A stretch of DNA of 64,000 bases, taken from assembly GCA_943737045.1 (NCBI GenBank), contig CALSFV010000011.1, forward strand, positions 248,001-312,000, read 5' to 3'. A program made the position numbers and the translations under genes. Positions 1 to 12,700 of this stretch are shown piece by piece (positions within the stretch are counted from its first letter, which is position 1; the number at the start of each line of letters is the position of its first letter). The notes below the pieces were generated by a model. That model saw only the letters and a program-made list of their open reading frames with translations. It was not told the DNA's origin and searched no databases. This DNA comes from Parapristionchus giblindavisi. Taxonomy: Eukaryota > Nematoda > Chromadorea > Rhabditida > Diplogasteridae.

Positions 1-590
1 GATCTCTCTATCAACCAGACTCTAATTGCCTCATTCCCTTATTATATCTCTTTTAATAAGTCTTTAAACGCCAATTTTCCGTGTTGAATGGCCACTGTCT
101 GAGTGAATAAATATATGTGGACGTCAGTCTACACTGCTGTTTCACGCAAAAAAGTTTGTATGAAAATGTTTGATGTATAGACAAGCTAATCAGTAGTGGG
201 GAGGGGGGGGGGGGATAATTTTTAAACGTGCAAGAACTTATGCGTAATAATGTGGCTGAATTTTCCCTCGTGATCCATCAACATCTACTGTACAATTTGA
301 GGTTCCTGAGTTCAAATTTTATATGATTATCACTCTCTGATTACATTGAATATTGATTTTTATCGAAAATATTGGTAAAATAGGGTACAAATGTTATTTC
401 GACTAGTACAACGTTGTAAGAGCGCTCTGCAAGTGTGTTTAATGAATTCTCCATGCAAAATTACATAATAGAAGCTGAAGCAAGTGTTAAATTTGGCCCA
501 GGCTGAAGAAAGTTACAGTCTAGACTATCACTAGTAGTGGGAGAGGAAGGGAGGAGTGAGAGAGAGAGACGTGCGCGCACTCACTCTAGC

Positions 591-636
591 CTTCCCTGTG
601 CTGCCTCTATGCAGCCACAGGGAAGCGATGACGTCA
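591..636. other. Stem-loop followed by a TGACGTCA palindrome (in every unit)
   Basis: In unit 1, CTTCCCTGTGCTGC (591-604) pairs with GCAGCCACAGGGAAG (611-625) around a 6-base loop, leaving one bulged base. TGACGTCA, a full CRE/AP-1-like palindrome, follows at 629-636. Both are kept in all units (e.g. 2620-2665, 4649-4694). Whether the site binds a bZIP protein or the hairpin acts in RNA is not shown. Confidence 0.6.
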
Positions 637-658
637 CAATACGCTCTCGCTACTTTAA

Positions 659-1078
659 CTGATTGAAATCATGACTTTAAACAACTCATACGCACATATG
701 ACACTAGTTATGGACGTATTCCAGCCATTATATGTATTCTAGACAATCCATCGCGAGAATACAAGGGAAATGGTGACATATCTCACTTAAATGACCACAT
801 CTTGCTTCAAAATGGACCGTTTGAGCTCCGGATGCGCGTGTTAAACGCGCCGCAACGTCCGCTACGCAGCTCAGGCAAAAGCGGCAATTGAAAGGCACTA
901 TTTCGAGCGGGAAATGGCGGGTTTTGTGCGCGTTTTGCAGTTACTCGTGACTGGTGGTTGAGGGAGGGTTGGTGAGTATGGACATTCCAGTCTGATAATT
1001 AAAACTGATTTAAATTGTGATTTTAAACAAGTTATACGCACATACAGACTAGTTATAGACGTTTTATAACCATTTCTG
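659..1078. repeat. Diverged internal duplication inside the unit
   Basis: About 70 bp at 659-732 (CTGATTGAAATCATGACTTT, then AAACAACTCATACGCACATA and ACTAGTTATGGACGT) recurs at 1005-1078 as CTGATTTAAATTGTGATTTT, then AAACAAGTTATACGCACATA and ACTAGTTATAGACGT. The copies differ far more than the 2-kb units differ from each other, so this duplication predates array expansion. Confidence 0.7.
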
Positions 1079-1819
1079 CTCATTTTGTTCAAAATTAAAT
1101 TTTTTCGAATTTTAAAAATTTCAATGATTTTTCAGTACTGACTTTTACAATGTAAATTCACACGTTGAAATGCATGAACTCCCTCTTGTATATAGTCTTG
1201 TACGTAGTCAAACGAGTGCTCAAAGCGCGTATAATCAAATGCATTTACTGTGTTTTTTTTAGTTGTTTAATTGGCTTTAATATTAGCTAATAGGCTTGTG
1301 CATGGCTATGATTGATTACATTTTGTTCTTTTTATATTTTTGTTCTTATTATGTCGGTTTATCCATTTCTCTATTATTGATTATCGATTTCCGTTATGTT
1401 GTATTGTTTATTTCTTCATTTGAAATAATTTCTTTACTTTTCGAATTTTCATACTGATTTCATGTTGTACACTTCTCTCACTTATTAGTGTGTTTCTTTT
1501 TAAATCTCTCGAGTACCGATTATTCTAATTATGATTATCGATTATTGTTTCAATGCTTTATTTAGCTTTATTTATAGTGCATTCTACGCTCTAGTGAGAC
1601 TTTTGCTGTAGTTATAATGTGTAGAAAGTCCCAAAAGTTGAGAAAGCAGAGAAAAATCTTCAGTTTTCCGCACTTTTTTCTCTTTTTTCTCTTCTCTCCC
1701 AATTTTGAACATTATTGGTGCTACTTCTGAGTATCTCAACTAATATTTCCTTATTTTGTTTATATTTCAAATACTATCGTTCGCTTATTGTTGATTATCA
1801 ATACAATTTATCATTTGAA

Positions 1820-1920
1820 GTCACACCCCCAGCTATTTTGAAATTCTCCGCTCTGGCAAAGCTCTCTCGTAGACAAAGAAAGCGAGAGAGTACTATCAGA
1901 GTGGAGAGTTTCAAATTAAT
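1820..1920. repeat. Hairpin (MITE-like) segment captured in the array unit
   Basis: GAAATTCTCCGCTCTGG plus CTCTCTCG on the left pair with CGAGAGAG plus CAGAGTGGAGAGTTTC on the right, giving arms of roughly 35 bp with a short centre (AGACAAAGAAAG). The same consensus, including outer CACACCCCCAGCT / AGCTnGGGGTGTG ends, is found as separate elements at 45577-45678 and 47096-47197, and a half copy lies at 43904-43985. It is present in each complete array unit. Confidence 0.65.
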
Positions 1921-4900
1921 CAATGTTTTGCTATTATACCTTATCCCCTCAATCCTGATCGCATATCACTATCACCTCTTCTTATGTGTATCAATCAATA
2001 TTTCATGCATTTCTCATTTTTTGATCTTTGATCTCTCTATCAACCAGACTCTAATTGCCTCATTCCCTTATTATATCTCTTTTAATAAGTCTTTAAACGC
2101 CAATTTTCCGTGTTGAATGGCCACTGTCTGAGTGAATAAATATATGTGGACGTCAGTCTACACTGCTGTTTCACGCAAAAAAGTTTGTATGAAAATGTTT
2201 GATGTATAGACAAGCTAATCAGTAGTGGGGAGGGGGGGGGGGGATAATTTTTAAACGTGCAAGAACTTATGCGTAATAATGTGGCTGAATTTTCCCTCGT
2301 GATCCATCAACATCTACTGTACAATTTGAGGTTCCTGAGTTCAAATTTTATATGATTATCACTCTCTGATTACATTGAATATTGATTTTTATCGAAAATA
2401 TTGGTAAAATAGGGTACAAATGTTATTTCGACTAGTACAACGTTGTAAGAGCGCTCTGCAAGTGTGTTTAATGAATTCTCCATGCAAAATTACATAATAG
2501 AAGCTGAAGCAAGTGTTAAATTTGGCCCAGGCTGAAGAAAGTTACAGTCTAGACTATCACTAGTAGTGGGAGAGGAAGGGAGGAGTGAGAGAGAGAGACG
2601 TGCGCGCACTCACTCTAGCCTTCCCTGTGCTGCCTCTATGCAGCCACAGGGAAGCGATGACGTCACAATACGCTCTCGCTACTTTAACTGATTGAAATCA
2701 TGACTTTAAACAACTCATACGCACATATGACACTAGTTATGGACGTATTCCAGCCATTATATGTATTCTAGACAATCCATCGCGAGAATACAAGGGAAAT
2801 GGTGACATATCTCACTTAAATGACCACATCTTGCTTCAAAATGGACCGTTTGAGCTCCGGATGCGCGTGTTAAACGCGCCGCAACGTCCGCTACGCAGCT
2901 CAGGCAAAAGCGGCAATTGAAAGGCACTATTTCGAGCGGGAAATGGCGGGTTTTGTGCGCGTTTTGCAGTTACTCGTGACTGGTGGTTGAGGGAGGGTTG
3001 GTGAGTATGGACATTCCAGTCTGATAATTAAAACTGATTTAAATTGTGATTTTAAACAAGTTATACGCACATACAGACTAGTTATAGACGTTTTATAACC
3101 ATTTCTGCTCATTTTGTTCAAAATTAAATTTTTTCGAATTTTAAAAATTTCAATGATTTTTCAGTACTGACTTTTACAATGTAAATTCACACGTTGAAAT
3201 GCATGAACTCCCTCTTGTATATAGTCTTGTACGTAGTCAAACGAGTGCTCAAAGCGCGTATAATCAAATGCATTTACTGTGTTTTTTTTAGTTGTTTAAT
3301 TGGCTTTAATATTAGCTAATAGGCTTGTGCATGGCTATGATTGATTACATTTTGTTCTTTTTATATTTTTGTTCTTATTATGTCGGTTTATCCATTTCTC
3401 TATTATTGATTATCGATTTCCGTTATGTTGTATTGTTTATTTCTTCATTTGAAATAATTTCTTTACTTTTCGAATTTTCATACTGATTTCATGTTGTACA
3501 CTTCTCTCACTTATTAGTGTGTTTCTTTTTAAATCTCTCGAGTACCGATTATTCTAATTATGATTATCGATTATTGTTTCAATGCTTTATTTAGCTTTAT
3601 TTATAGTGCATTCTACGCTCTAGTGAGACTTTTGCTGTAGTTATAATGTGTAGAAAGTCCCAAAAGTTGAGAAAGCAGAGAAAAATCTTCAGTTTTCCGC
3701 ACTTTTTTCTCTTTTTTCTCTTCTCTCCCAATTTTGAACATTATTGGTGCTACTTCTGAGTATCTCAACTAATATTTCCTTATTTTGTTTATATTTCAAA
3801 TACTATCGTTCGCTTATTGTTGATTATCAATACAATTTATCATTTGAAGTCACACCCCCAGCTATTTTGAAATTCTCCGCTCTGGCAAAGCTCTCTCGTA
3901 GACAAAGAAAGCGAGAGAGTACTATCAGAGTGGAGAGTTTCAAATTAATCAATGTTTTGCTATTATACCTTATCCCCTCAATCCTGATCGCATATCACTA
4001 TCACCTCTTCTTATGTGTATCAATCAATATTTCATGCATTTCTCATTTTTTGATCTTTGATCTCTCTATCAACCAGACTCTAATTGCCTCATTCCCTTAT
4101 TATATCTCTTTTAATAAGTCTTTAAACGCCAATTTTCCGTGTTGAATGGCCACTGTCTGAGTGAATAAATATATGTGGACGTCAGTCTACACTGCTGTTT
4201 CACGCAAAAAAGTTTGTATGAAAATGTTTGATGTATAGACAAGCTAATCAGTAGTGGGGAGGGGGGGGGGATAATTTTTAAACGTGCAAGAACTTATGCG
4301 TAATAATGTGGCTGAATTTTCCCTCGTGATCCATCAACATCTACTGTACAATTTGAGGTTCCTGAGTTCAAATTTTATATGATTATCACTCTCTGATTAC
4401 ATTGAATATTGATTTTTATCGAAAATATTGGTAAAATAGGGTACAAATGTTATTTCGACTAGTACAACGTTGTAAGAGCGCTCTGCAAGTGTGTTTAATG
4501 AATTCTCCATGCAAAATTACATAATAGAAGCTGAAGCAAGTGTTAAATTTGGCCCAGGCTGAAGAAAGTTACAGTCTAGACTATCACTAGTAGTGGGAGA
4601 GGAAGGGAGGAGTGAGAGAGAGAGACGTGCGCGCACTCACTCTAGCCTTCCCTGTGCTGCCTCTATGCAGCCACAGGGAAGCGATGACGTCACAATACGC
4701 TCTCGCTACTTTAACTGATTGAAATCATGACTTTAAACAACTCATACGCACATATGACACTAGTTATGGACGTATTCCAGCCATTATATGTATTCTAGAC
4801 AATCCATCGCGAGAATACAAGGGAAATGGTGACATATCTCACTTAAATGACCACATCTTGCTTCAAAATGGACCGTTTGAGCTCCGGATGCGCGTGTTAA

Positions 4901-7900
4901 ACGCGCCGCAACGTCCGCTACGCAGCTCAGGCAAAAGCGGCAATTGAAAGGCACTATTTCGAGCGGGAAATGGCGGGTTTTGTGCGCGTTTTGCAGTTAC
5001 TCGTGACTGGTGGTTGAGGGAGGGTTGGTGAGTATGGACATTCCAGTCTGATAATTAAAACTGATTTAAATTGTGATTTTAAACAAGTTATACGCACATA
5101 CAGACTAGTTATAGACGTTTTATAACCATTTCTGCTCATTTTGTTCAAAATTAAATTTTTTCGAATTTTAAAAATTTCAATGATTTTTCAGTACTGACTT
5201 TTACAATGTAAATTCACACGTTGAAATGCATGAACTCCCTCTTGTATATAGTCTTGTACGTAGTCAAACGAGTGCTCAAAGCGCGTATAATCAAATGCAT
5301 TTACTGTGTTTTTTTTAGTTGTTTAATTGGCTTTAATATTAGCTAATAGGCTTGTGCATGGCTATGATTGATTACATTTTGTTCTTTTTATATTTTTGTT
5401 CTTATTATGTCGGTTTATCCATTTCTCTATTATTGATTATCGATTTCCGTTATGTTGTATTGTTTATTTCTTCATTTGAAATAATTTCTTTACTTTTCGA
5501 ATTTTCATACTGATTTCATGTTGTACACTTCTCTCACTTATTAGTGTGTTTCTTTTTAAATCTCTCGAGTACCGATTATTCTAATTATGATTATCGATTA
5601 TTGTTTCAATGCTTTATTTAGCTTTATTTATAGTGCATTCTACGCTCTAAAGAGACTTTTGCTGTAGTTATAATGTGTAGAAAGTCCCAAAAGTTGAGAA
5701 AGCAGAGAAAAATCTTCAGTTTTCCGCACTTTTTTCTCTTTTTTCTCTTCTCTCCCAATTTTGAACATTATTGGTGCTACTTCTGAGTATCTCAACTAAT
5801 ATTTCCTTATTTTGTTTATATTTCAAATACTATCGTTCGCTTATTGTTGATTATCAATACAATTTATCATTTGAAGTCACACCCCCAGCTATTTTGAAAT
5901 TCTCCGCTCTGGCAAAGCTCTCTCGTAGACAAAGAAAGCGAGAGAGTACTATCAGAGTGGAGAGTTTCAAATTAATCAATGTTTTGCTATTATACCTTAT
6001 CCCCTCAATCCTGATCGCATATCACTATCACCTCTTCTTATGTGTATCAATCAATATTTCATGCATTTCTCATTTTTTGATCTTTGATCTCTCTATCAAC
6101 CAGACTCTAATTGCCTCATTCCCTTATTATATCTCTTTTAATAAGTCTTTAAACGCCAATTTTCCGTGTTGAATGGCCACTGTCTGAGTGAATAAATATA
6201 TGTGGACGTCAGTCTACACTGCTGTTTCACGCAAAAAAGTTTGTATGAAAATGTTTGATGTATAGACAAGCTAATCAGTAGTGGGGAGGGGGGGGGGATA
6301 ATTTTTAAACGTGCAAGAACTTATGCGTAATAATGTGGCTGAATTTTCCCTCGTGATCCATCAACATCTACTGTACAATTTGAGGTTCCTGAGTTCAAAT
6401 TTTATATGATTATCACTCTCTGATTACATTGAATATTGATTTTTATCGAAAATATTGGTAAAATAGGGTACAAATGTTATTTCGACTAGTACAACGTTGT
6501 AAGAGCGCTCTGCAAGTGTGTTTAATGAATTCTCCATGCAAAATTACATAATAGAAGCTGAAGCAAGTGTTAAATTTGGCCCAGGCTGAAGAAAGTTACA
6601 GTCTAGACTATCACTAGTAGTGGGAGAGGAAGGGAGGAGTGAGAGAGAGAGACGTGCGCGCACTCACTCTAGCCTTCCCTGTGCTGCCTCTATGCAGCCA
6701 CAGGGAAGCGATGACGTCACAATACGCTCTCGCTACTTTAACTGATTGAAATCATGACTTTAAACAACTCATACGCACATATGACACTAGTTATGGACGT
6801 ATTCCAGCCATTATATGTATTCTAGACAATCCATCGCGAGAATACAAGGGAAATGGTGACATATCTCACTTAAATGACCACATCTTGCTTCAAAATGGAC
6901 CGTTTGAGCTCCGGATGCGCGTGTTAAACGCGCCGCAACGTCCGCTACGCAGCTCAGGCAAAAGCGGCAATTGAAAGGCACTATTTCGAGCGGGAAATGG
7001 CGGGTTTTGTGCGCGTTTTGCAGTTACTCGTGACTGGTGGTTGAGGGAGGGTTGGTGAGTATGGACATTCCAGTCTGATAATTAAAACTGATTTAAATTG
7101 TGATTTTAAACAAGTTATACGCACATACAGACTAGTTATAGACGTTTTATAACCATTTCTGCTCATTTTGTTCAAAATTAAATTTTTTCGAATTTTAAAA
7201 ATTTCAATGATTTTTCAGTACTGACTTTTACAATGTAAATTCACACGTTGAAATGCATGAACTCCCTCTTGTATATAGTCTTGTACGTAGTCAAACGAGT
7301 GCTCAAAGCGCGTATAATCAAATGCATTTACTGTGTTTTTTTTAGTTGTTTAATTGGCTTTAATATTAGCTAATAGGCTTGTGCATGGCTATGATTGATT
7401 ACATTTTGTTCTTTTTATATTTTTGTTCTTATTATGTCGGTTTATCCATTTCTCTATTATTGATTATCGATTACCGTTATGTTGTATTGTTTATTTCTTC
7501 ATTTGAAATAATTTCTTTACTTTTCGAATTTTCATACTGATTTCATGTTGTACACTTCTCTCACTTATTAGTGTGTTTCTTTTTAAATCTCTCGAGTACC
7601 GATTATTCTAATTATGATTATCGATTATTGTTTCAATGCTTTATTTAGCTTTATTTATAGTGCATTCTACGCTCTAGTGAGACTTTTGCTGTAGTTATAA
7701 TGTGTAGAAAGTCCCAAAAGTTGAGAAAGCAGAGAAAAATCTTCAGTTTTCCGCACTTTTTTCTCTTTTTTCTCTTCTCTCCCAATTTTGAACATTATTG
7801 GTGCTACTTCTGAGTATCTCAACTAATATTTCCTTATTTTGTTTATATTTCAAATACTATCGTTCGCTTATTGTTGATTATCAATACAATTTATCATTTG

Positions 7901-9391
7901 AAGTCACACCCCCAGCTATTTTGAAATTCTCCGCTCTGGCAAAGCTCTCTCGTAGACAAAGAAAGCGAGAGAGTACTATCAGAGTGGAGAGTTTCAAATT
8001 AATCAATGTTTTGCTATTATACCTTATCCCCTCAATCCTGATCGCATATCACTATCACCTCTTCTTATGTGTATCAATCAATATTTCATGCATTTCTCAT
8101 TTTTTGATCTTTGATCTCTCTATCAACCAGACTCTAATTGCCTCATTCCCTTATTATATCTCTTTTAATAAGTCTTTAAACGCCAATTTTCCGTGTTGAA
8201 TGGCCACTGTCTGAGTGAATAAATATATGTGGACGTCAGTCTACACTGCTGTTTCACGCAAAAAAGTTTGTATGAAAATGTTTGATGTATAGACAAGCTA
8301 ATCAGTAGTGGGGAGGGGGGGGGGGGGATAATTTTTAAACGTGCAAGAACTTATGCGTAATAATGTGGCTGAATTTCCCTCGTGATCCATCAACATCTAC
8401 TGTACAATTTGAGGTTCCTGAGTTCAAATTTTATATGATTATCACTCTCTGATTACATTGAATATTGATTTTTATCGAAAATATTGGTAAAATAGGGTAC
8501 AAATGTTATTTCGACTAGTACAACGTTGTAAGAGCGCTCTGCAAGTGTGTTTAATGAATTCTCCATGCAAAATTACATAATAGAAGCTGAAGCAAGTGTT
8601 AAATTTGGCCCAGGCTGAAGAAAGTTACAGTCTAGACTATCACTAGTAGTGGGAGAGGAAGGGAGGAGTGAGAGAGAGAGACGTGCGCGCACTCACTCTA
8701 GCCTTCCCTGTGCTGCCTCTATGCAGCCACAGGGAAGCGATGACGTCACAATACGCTCTCGCTACTTTAACTGATTGAAATCATGACTTTAAACAACTCA
8801 TACGCACATATGACACTAGTTATGGACGTATTCCAGCCATTATATGTATTCTAGACAATCCATCGCGAGAATACAAGGGAAATGGTGACATATCTCACTT
8901 AAATGACCACATCTTGCTTCAAAATGGACCGTTTGAGCTCCGGATGCGCGTGTTAAACGCGCCGCAACGTCCGCTACGCAGCTCAGGCAAAAGCGGCAAT
9001 TGAAAGGCACTATTTCGAGCGGGAAATGGCGGGTTTTGTGCGCGTTTTGCAGTTACTCGTGACTGGTGGTTGAGGGAGGGTTGGTGAGTATGGACATTCC
9101 AGTCTGATAATTAAAACTGATTTAAATTGTGATTTTAAACAAGTTATACGCACATACAGACTAGTTATAGACGTTTTATAGCCATTTCTGCTCATTTTGA
9201 TCAAAATTAAATTTTTTCGAATTTTAAAAATTTCAATGATTTTTCAGTACTGACTTTTACAATGTAAATTCACACGTTGAAATGCATGAACTCCCTCTTG
9301 TATATAGTCTTGTACGTAGTCAAACGAGTGCTCAAAGCGCGTTTAATCAAATGCATCTACTGTGTTTTTTTAGTTGTTTAATTGGCTTTAA

Positions 9392-9731
9392 AGGTGGTGT
9401 CCCACGAATATTTTCGTGAACAAACTGTGAAGACAGAAAGGTAGCAAAAGTTATTCTACGTACAGTACACTATTTATTTTGTGCTGATTAAGTCTATTGA
9501 TCGCTAGAAACATTAATGAACCATCAGGCCCGGTTCAGGGAAGGGCGCGCTTTTTGAAAATTGAGGAAATTCGGCAATAGGTTTCGAACTTGCGTCAAAC
9601 GGGTAACGAGTCTGAACGTTTACCACTGCGCTATGGGATAGATGAGAGGCTGTGCTAACTCTTCGCATATCACTTTGCATTCGCACAAGAGGGGTGTAGT
9701 GATTTATCTGAACATTCGCGGGCCACCATCT
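9392..9731. mobile_element. 340-bp MITE with TTAA target duplication
   Basis: One array unit is interrupted here. Other units read GGCTTTAATATTAGC; this one reads GGCTTTAA, then the insert, then TTAATATTAGC, so TTAA (9388-9391, 9732-9735) is duplicated. Imperfect inverted ends start AGGTGGTGTCCCACGAAT on the left and AGATGGTGGCCCGCGAAT read inward from the right. There is no ORF. The interior carries a tRNA-like block on the minus strand. A second, older copy lies around 39436-41075. TTAA targets are typical of piggyBac-type transposases, but no autonomous relative is visible. Confidence 0.8.
9571..9640 (-). other. tRNA-like block inside the MITE
   Basis: Read on the minus strand, CCCATAGCGCAGTGGTAAA resembles a pol III A box and tRNA D-arm, and AAGTTCGAAACC about 40 bases on resembles a B box and T-arm. 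The acceptor stem is not convincing, so this is a tRNA-derived promoter remnant rather than a working tRNA gene. Confidence 0.5.
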
Positions 9732-12700
9732 TTAATATTAGCTAATAGGCTTGTGTATGGCTATTATTGATTACATTTTGTTCTTTTTATATTTTTGTTC
9801 TTATTATGTCGGTTTATCCATTTCTCTATTATTGATTATCGATTACCGTTATGTTGTATTGTTTATTTCTTCATTTGAAATAATTTCTTTACTTTTCGAA
9901 TTTTCATACTGATTTCATGTTGTACACTTCTCTCACTTATTAGTGTGTTTCTTTTTAAATCTCTCGAGTACCGATTATTCTAATTATGATTATCGATTAT
10001 TGTTTCAATGCTTTATTTAGCTTTATTTATAGTGCATTCTACGCTCTAGTGAGACTTTTGCTGTAGTTATAATGTGTAGAAAGTCCCAAAAGTTGAGAAA
10101 GCAGAGAAAAATCTTCAGTTTTCCGCACTTTTTTCTCTTTTTTCTCTTCTCTCCCAATTTTGAACATTATTGGTGCTACTTCTGAGTATCTCAACTAATA
10201 TTTCCTTATTTTGTTTATATTTCAAATACTATCGTTCGCTTATTGTTGATTATCAATACAATTTATCATTTGAAGTCACACCCCCAGCTATTTTGAAATT
10301 CTCCGCTCTGGCAAAGCTCTCTCGTAGACAAAGAAAGCGAGAGAGTACTATCAGAGTGGAGAGTTTCAAATTAATCAATGTTTTGCTATTATACCTTATC
10401 CCCTCAATCCTGATCGCATATCACTATCACCTCTTCTTATGTGTATCAATCAATATTTCATGCATTTCTCATTTTTTGATCTTTGATCTCTCTATCAACC
10501 AGACTCTAATTGCCTCATTCCCTTATTATATCTCTTTTAATAAGTCTTTAAACGCCAATTTTCCGTGTTGAATGGCCACTGTCTGAGTGAATAAATATAT
10601 GTGGACGTCAGTCTACACTGCTGTTTCACGCAAAAAAGTTTGTATGAAAATGTTTGATGTATAGACAAGCTAATCAGTAGTGGGGAGGGGGGGGGGATAA
10701 TTTTTAAACGTGCAAGAACTTATGCGTAATAATGTGGCTGAATTTTCCCTCGTGATCCATCAACATCTACTGTACAATTTGAGGTTCCTGAGTTCAAATT
10801 TTATATGATTATCACTCTCTGATTACATTGAATATTGATTTTTATCGAAAATATTGGTAAAATAGGGTACAAATGTTATTTCGACTAGTACAACGTTGTA
10901 AGAGCGCTCTGCAAGTGTGTTTAATGAATTCTCCATGCAAAATTACATAATAGAAGCTGAAGCAAGTGTTAAATTTGGCCCAGGCTGAAGAAAGTTACAG
11001 TCTAGACTATCACTAGTAGTGGGAGAGGAAGGGAGGAGTGAGAGAGAGAGACGTGCGCGCACTCACTCTAGCCTTCCCTGTGCTGCCTCTATGCAGCCAC
11101 AGGGAAGCGATGACGTCACAATACGCTCTCGCTACTTTAACTGATTGAAATCATGACTTTAAACAACTCATACGCACATATGACACTAGTTATGGACGTA
11201 TTCCAGCCATTATATGTATTCTAGACAATCCATCGCGAGAATACAAGGGAAATGGTGACATATCTCACTTAAATGACCACATCTTGCTTCAAAATGGACC
11301 GTTTGAGCTCCGGATGCGCGTGTTAAACGCGCCGCAACGTCCGCTACGCAGCTCAGGCAAAAGCGGCAATTGAAAGGCACTATTTCGAGCGGGAAATGGC
11401 GGGTTTTGTGCGCGTTTTGCAGTTACTCGTGACTGGTGGTTGAGGGAGGGTTGGTGAGTATGGACATTCCAGTCTGATAATTAAAACTGATTTAAATTGT
11501 GATTTTAAACAAGTTATACGCACATACAGACTAGTTATAGACGTTTTATAACCATTTCTGCTCATTTTGTTCAAAATTAAATTTTTTCGAATTTTAAAAA
11601 TTTCAATGATTTTTCAGTACTGACTTTTACAATGTAAATTCACACGTTGAAATGCATGAACTCCCTCTTGTATATAGTCTTGTACGTAGTCAAACGAGTG
11701 CTCAAAGCGCGTATAATCAAATGCATTTACTGTGTTTTTTTTAGTTGTTTAATTGGCTTTAATATTAGCTAATAGGCTTGTGCATGGCTATGATTGATTA
11801 CATTTTGTTCTTTTTATATTTTTGTTCTTATTATGTCGGTTTATCCATTTCTCTATTATTGATTATCGATTACCGTTATGTTGTATTGTTTATTTCTTCA
11901 TTTGAAATAATTTCTTTACTTTTCGAATTTTCATACTGATTTCATGTTGTACACTTCTCTCACTTATTAGTGTGTTTCTTTTTAAATCTCTCGAGTACCG
12001 ATTATTCTAATTATGATTATCGATTATTGTTTCAATGCTTTATTTAGCTTTATTTATAGTGCATTCTACGCTCTAGTGAGACTTTTGCTGTAGTTATAAT
12101 GTGTAGAAAGTCCCAAAAGTTGAGAAAGCAGAGAAAAATCTTCAGTTTTCCGCACTTTTTTCTCTTTTTTCTCTTCTCTCCCAATTTTGAACATTATTGG
12201 TGCTACTTCTGAGTATCTCAACTAATATTTCCTTATTTTGTTTATATTTCAAATACTATCGTTCGCTTATTGTTGATTATCAATACAATTTATCATTTGA
12301 AGTCACACCCCCAGCTATTTTGAAATTCTCCGCTCTGGCAAAGCTCTCTCGTAGACAAAGAAAGCGAGAGAGTACTATCAGAGTGGAGAGTTTCAAATTA
12401 ATCAATGTTTTGCTATTATACCTTATCCCCTCAATCCTGATCGCATATCACTATCACCTCTTCTTATGTGTATCAATCAATATTTCATGCATTTCTCATT
12501 TTTTGATCTTTGATCTCTCTATCAACCAGACTCTAATTGCCTCATTCCCTTATTATATCTCTTTTAATAAGTCTTTAAACGCCAATTTTCCGTGTTGAAT
12601 GGCCACTGTCTGAGTGAATAAATATATGTGGACGTCAGTCTACACTGCTGTTTCACGCAAAAAAGTTTGTATGAAAATGTTTGATGTATAGACAAGCTAA

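Noticed and set aside
740..800. Remnant of the CAAGGGAA foldback family inside the array unit
   Set aside because: ACAAGGGAAATGGTGACATAT resembles its end and interior words, but the match is short and there is no partner arm.
898..1092. 64-codon minus-strand open frame repeated in every unit
   Set aside because: Same reason: no domain, no splice or start context, and conservation explained by array identity.
1715..2116. 133-codon open frame repeated in every array unit
   Set aside because: It is low in complexity, matches no family and overlaps the hairpin segment. It changes by non-synonymous substitutions and is frameshifted in the unit near 22535, so it recurs only because the DNA is amplified.
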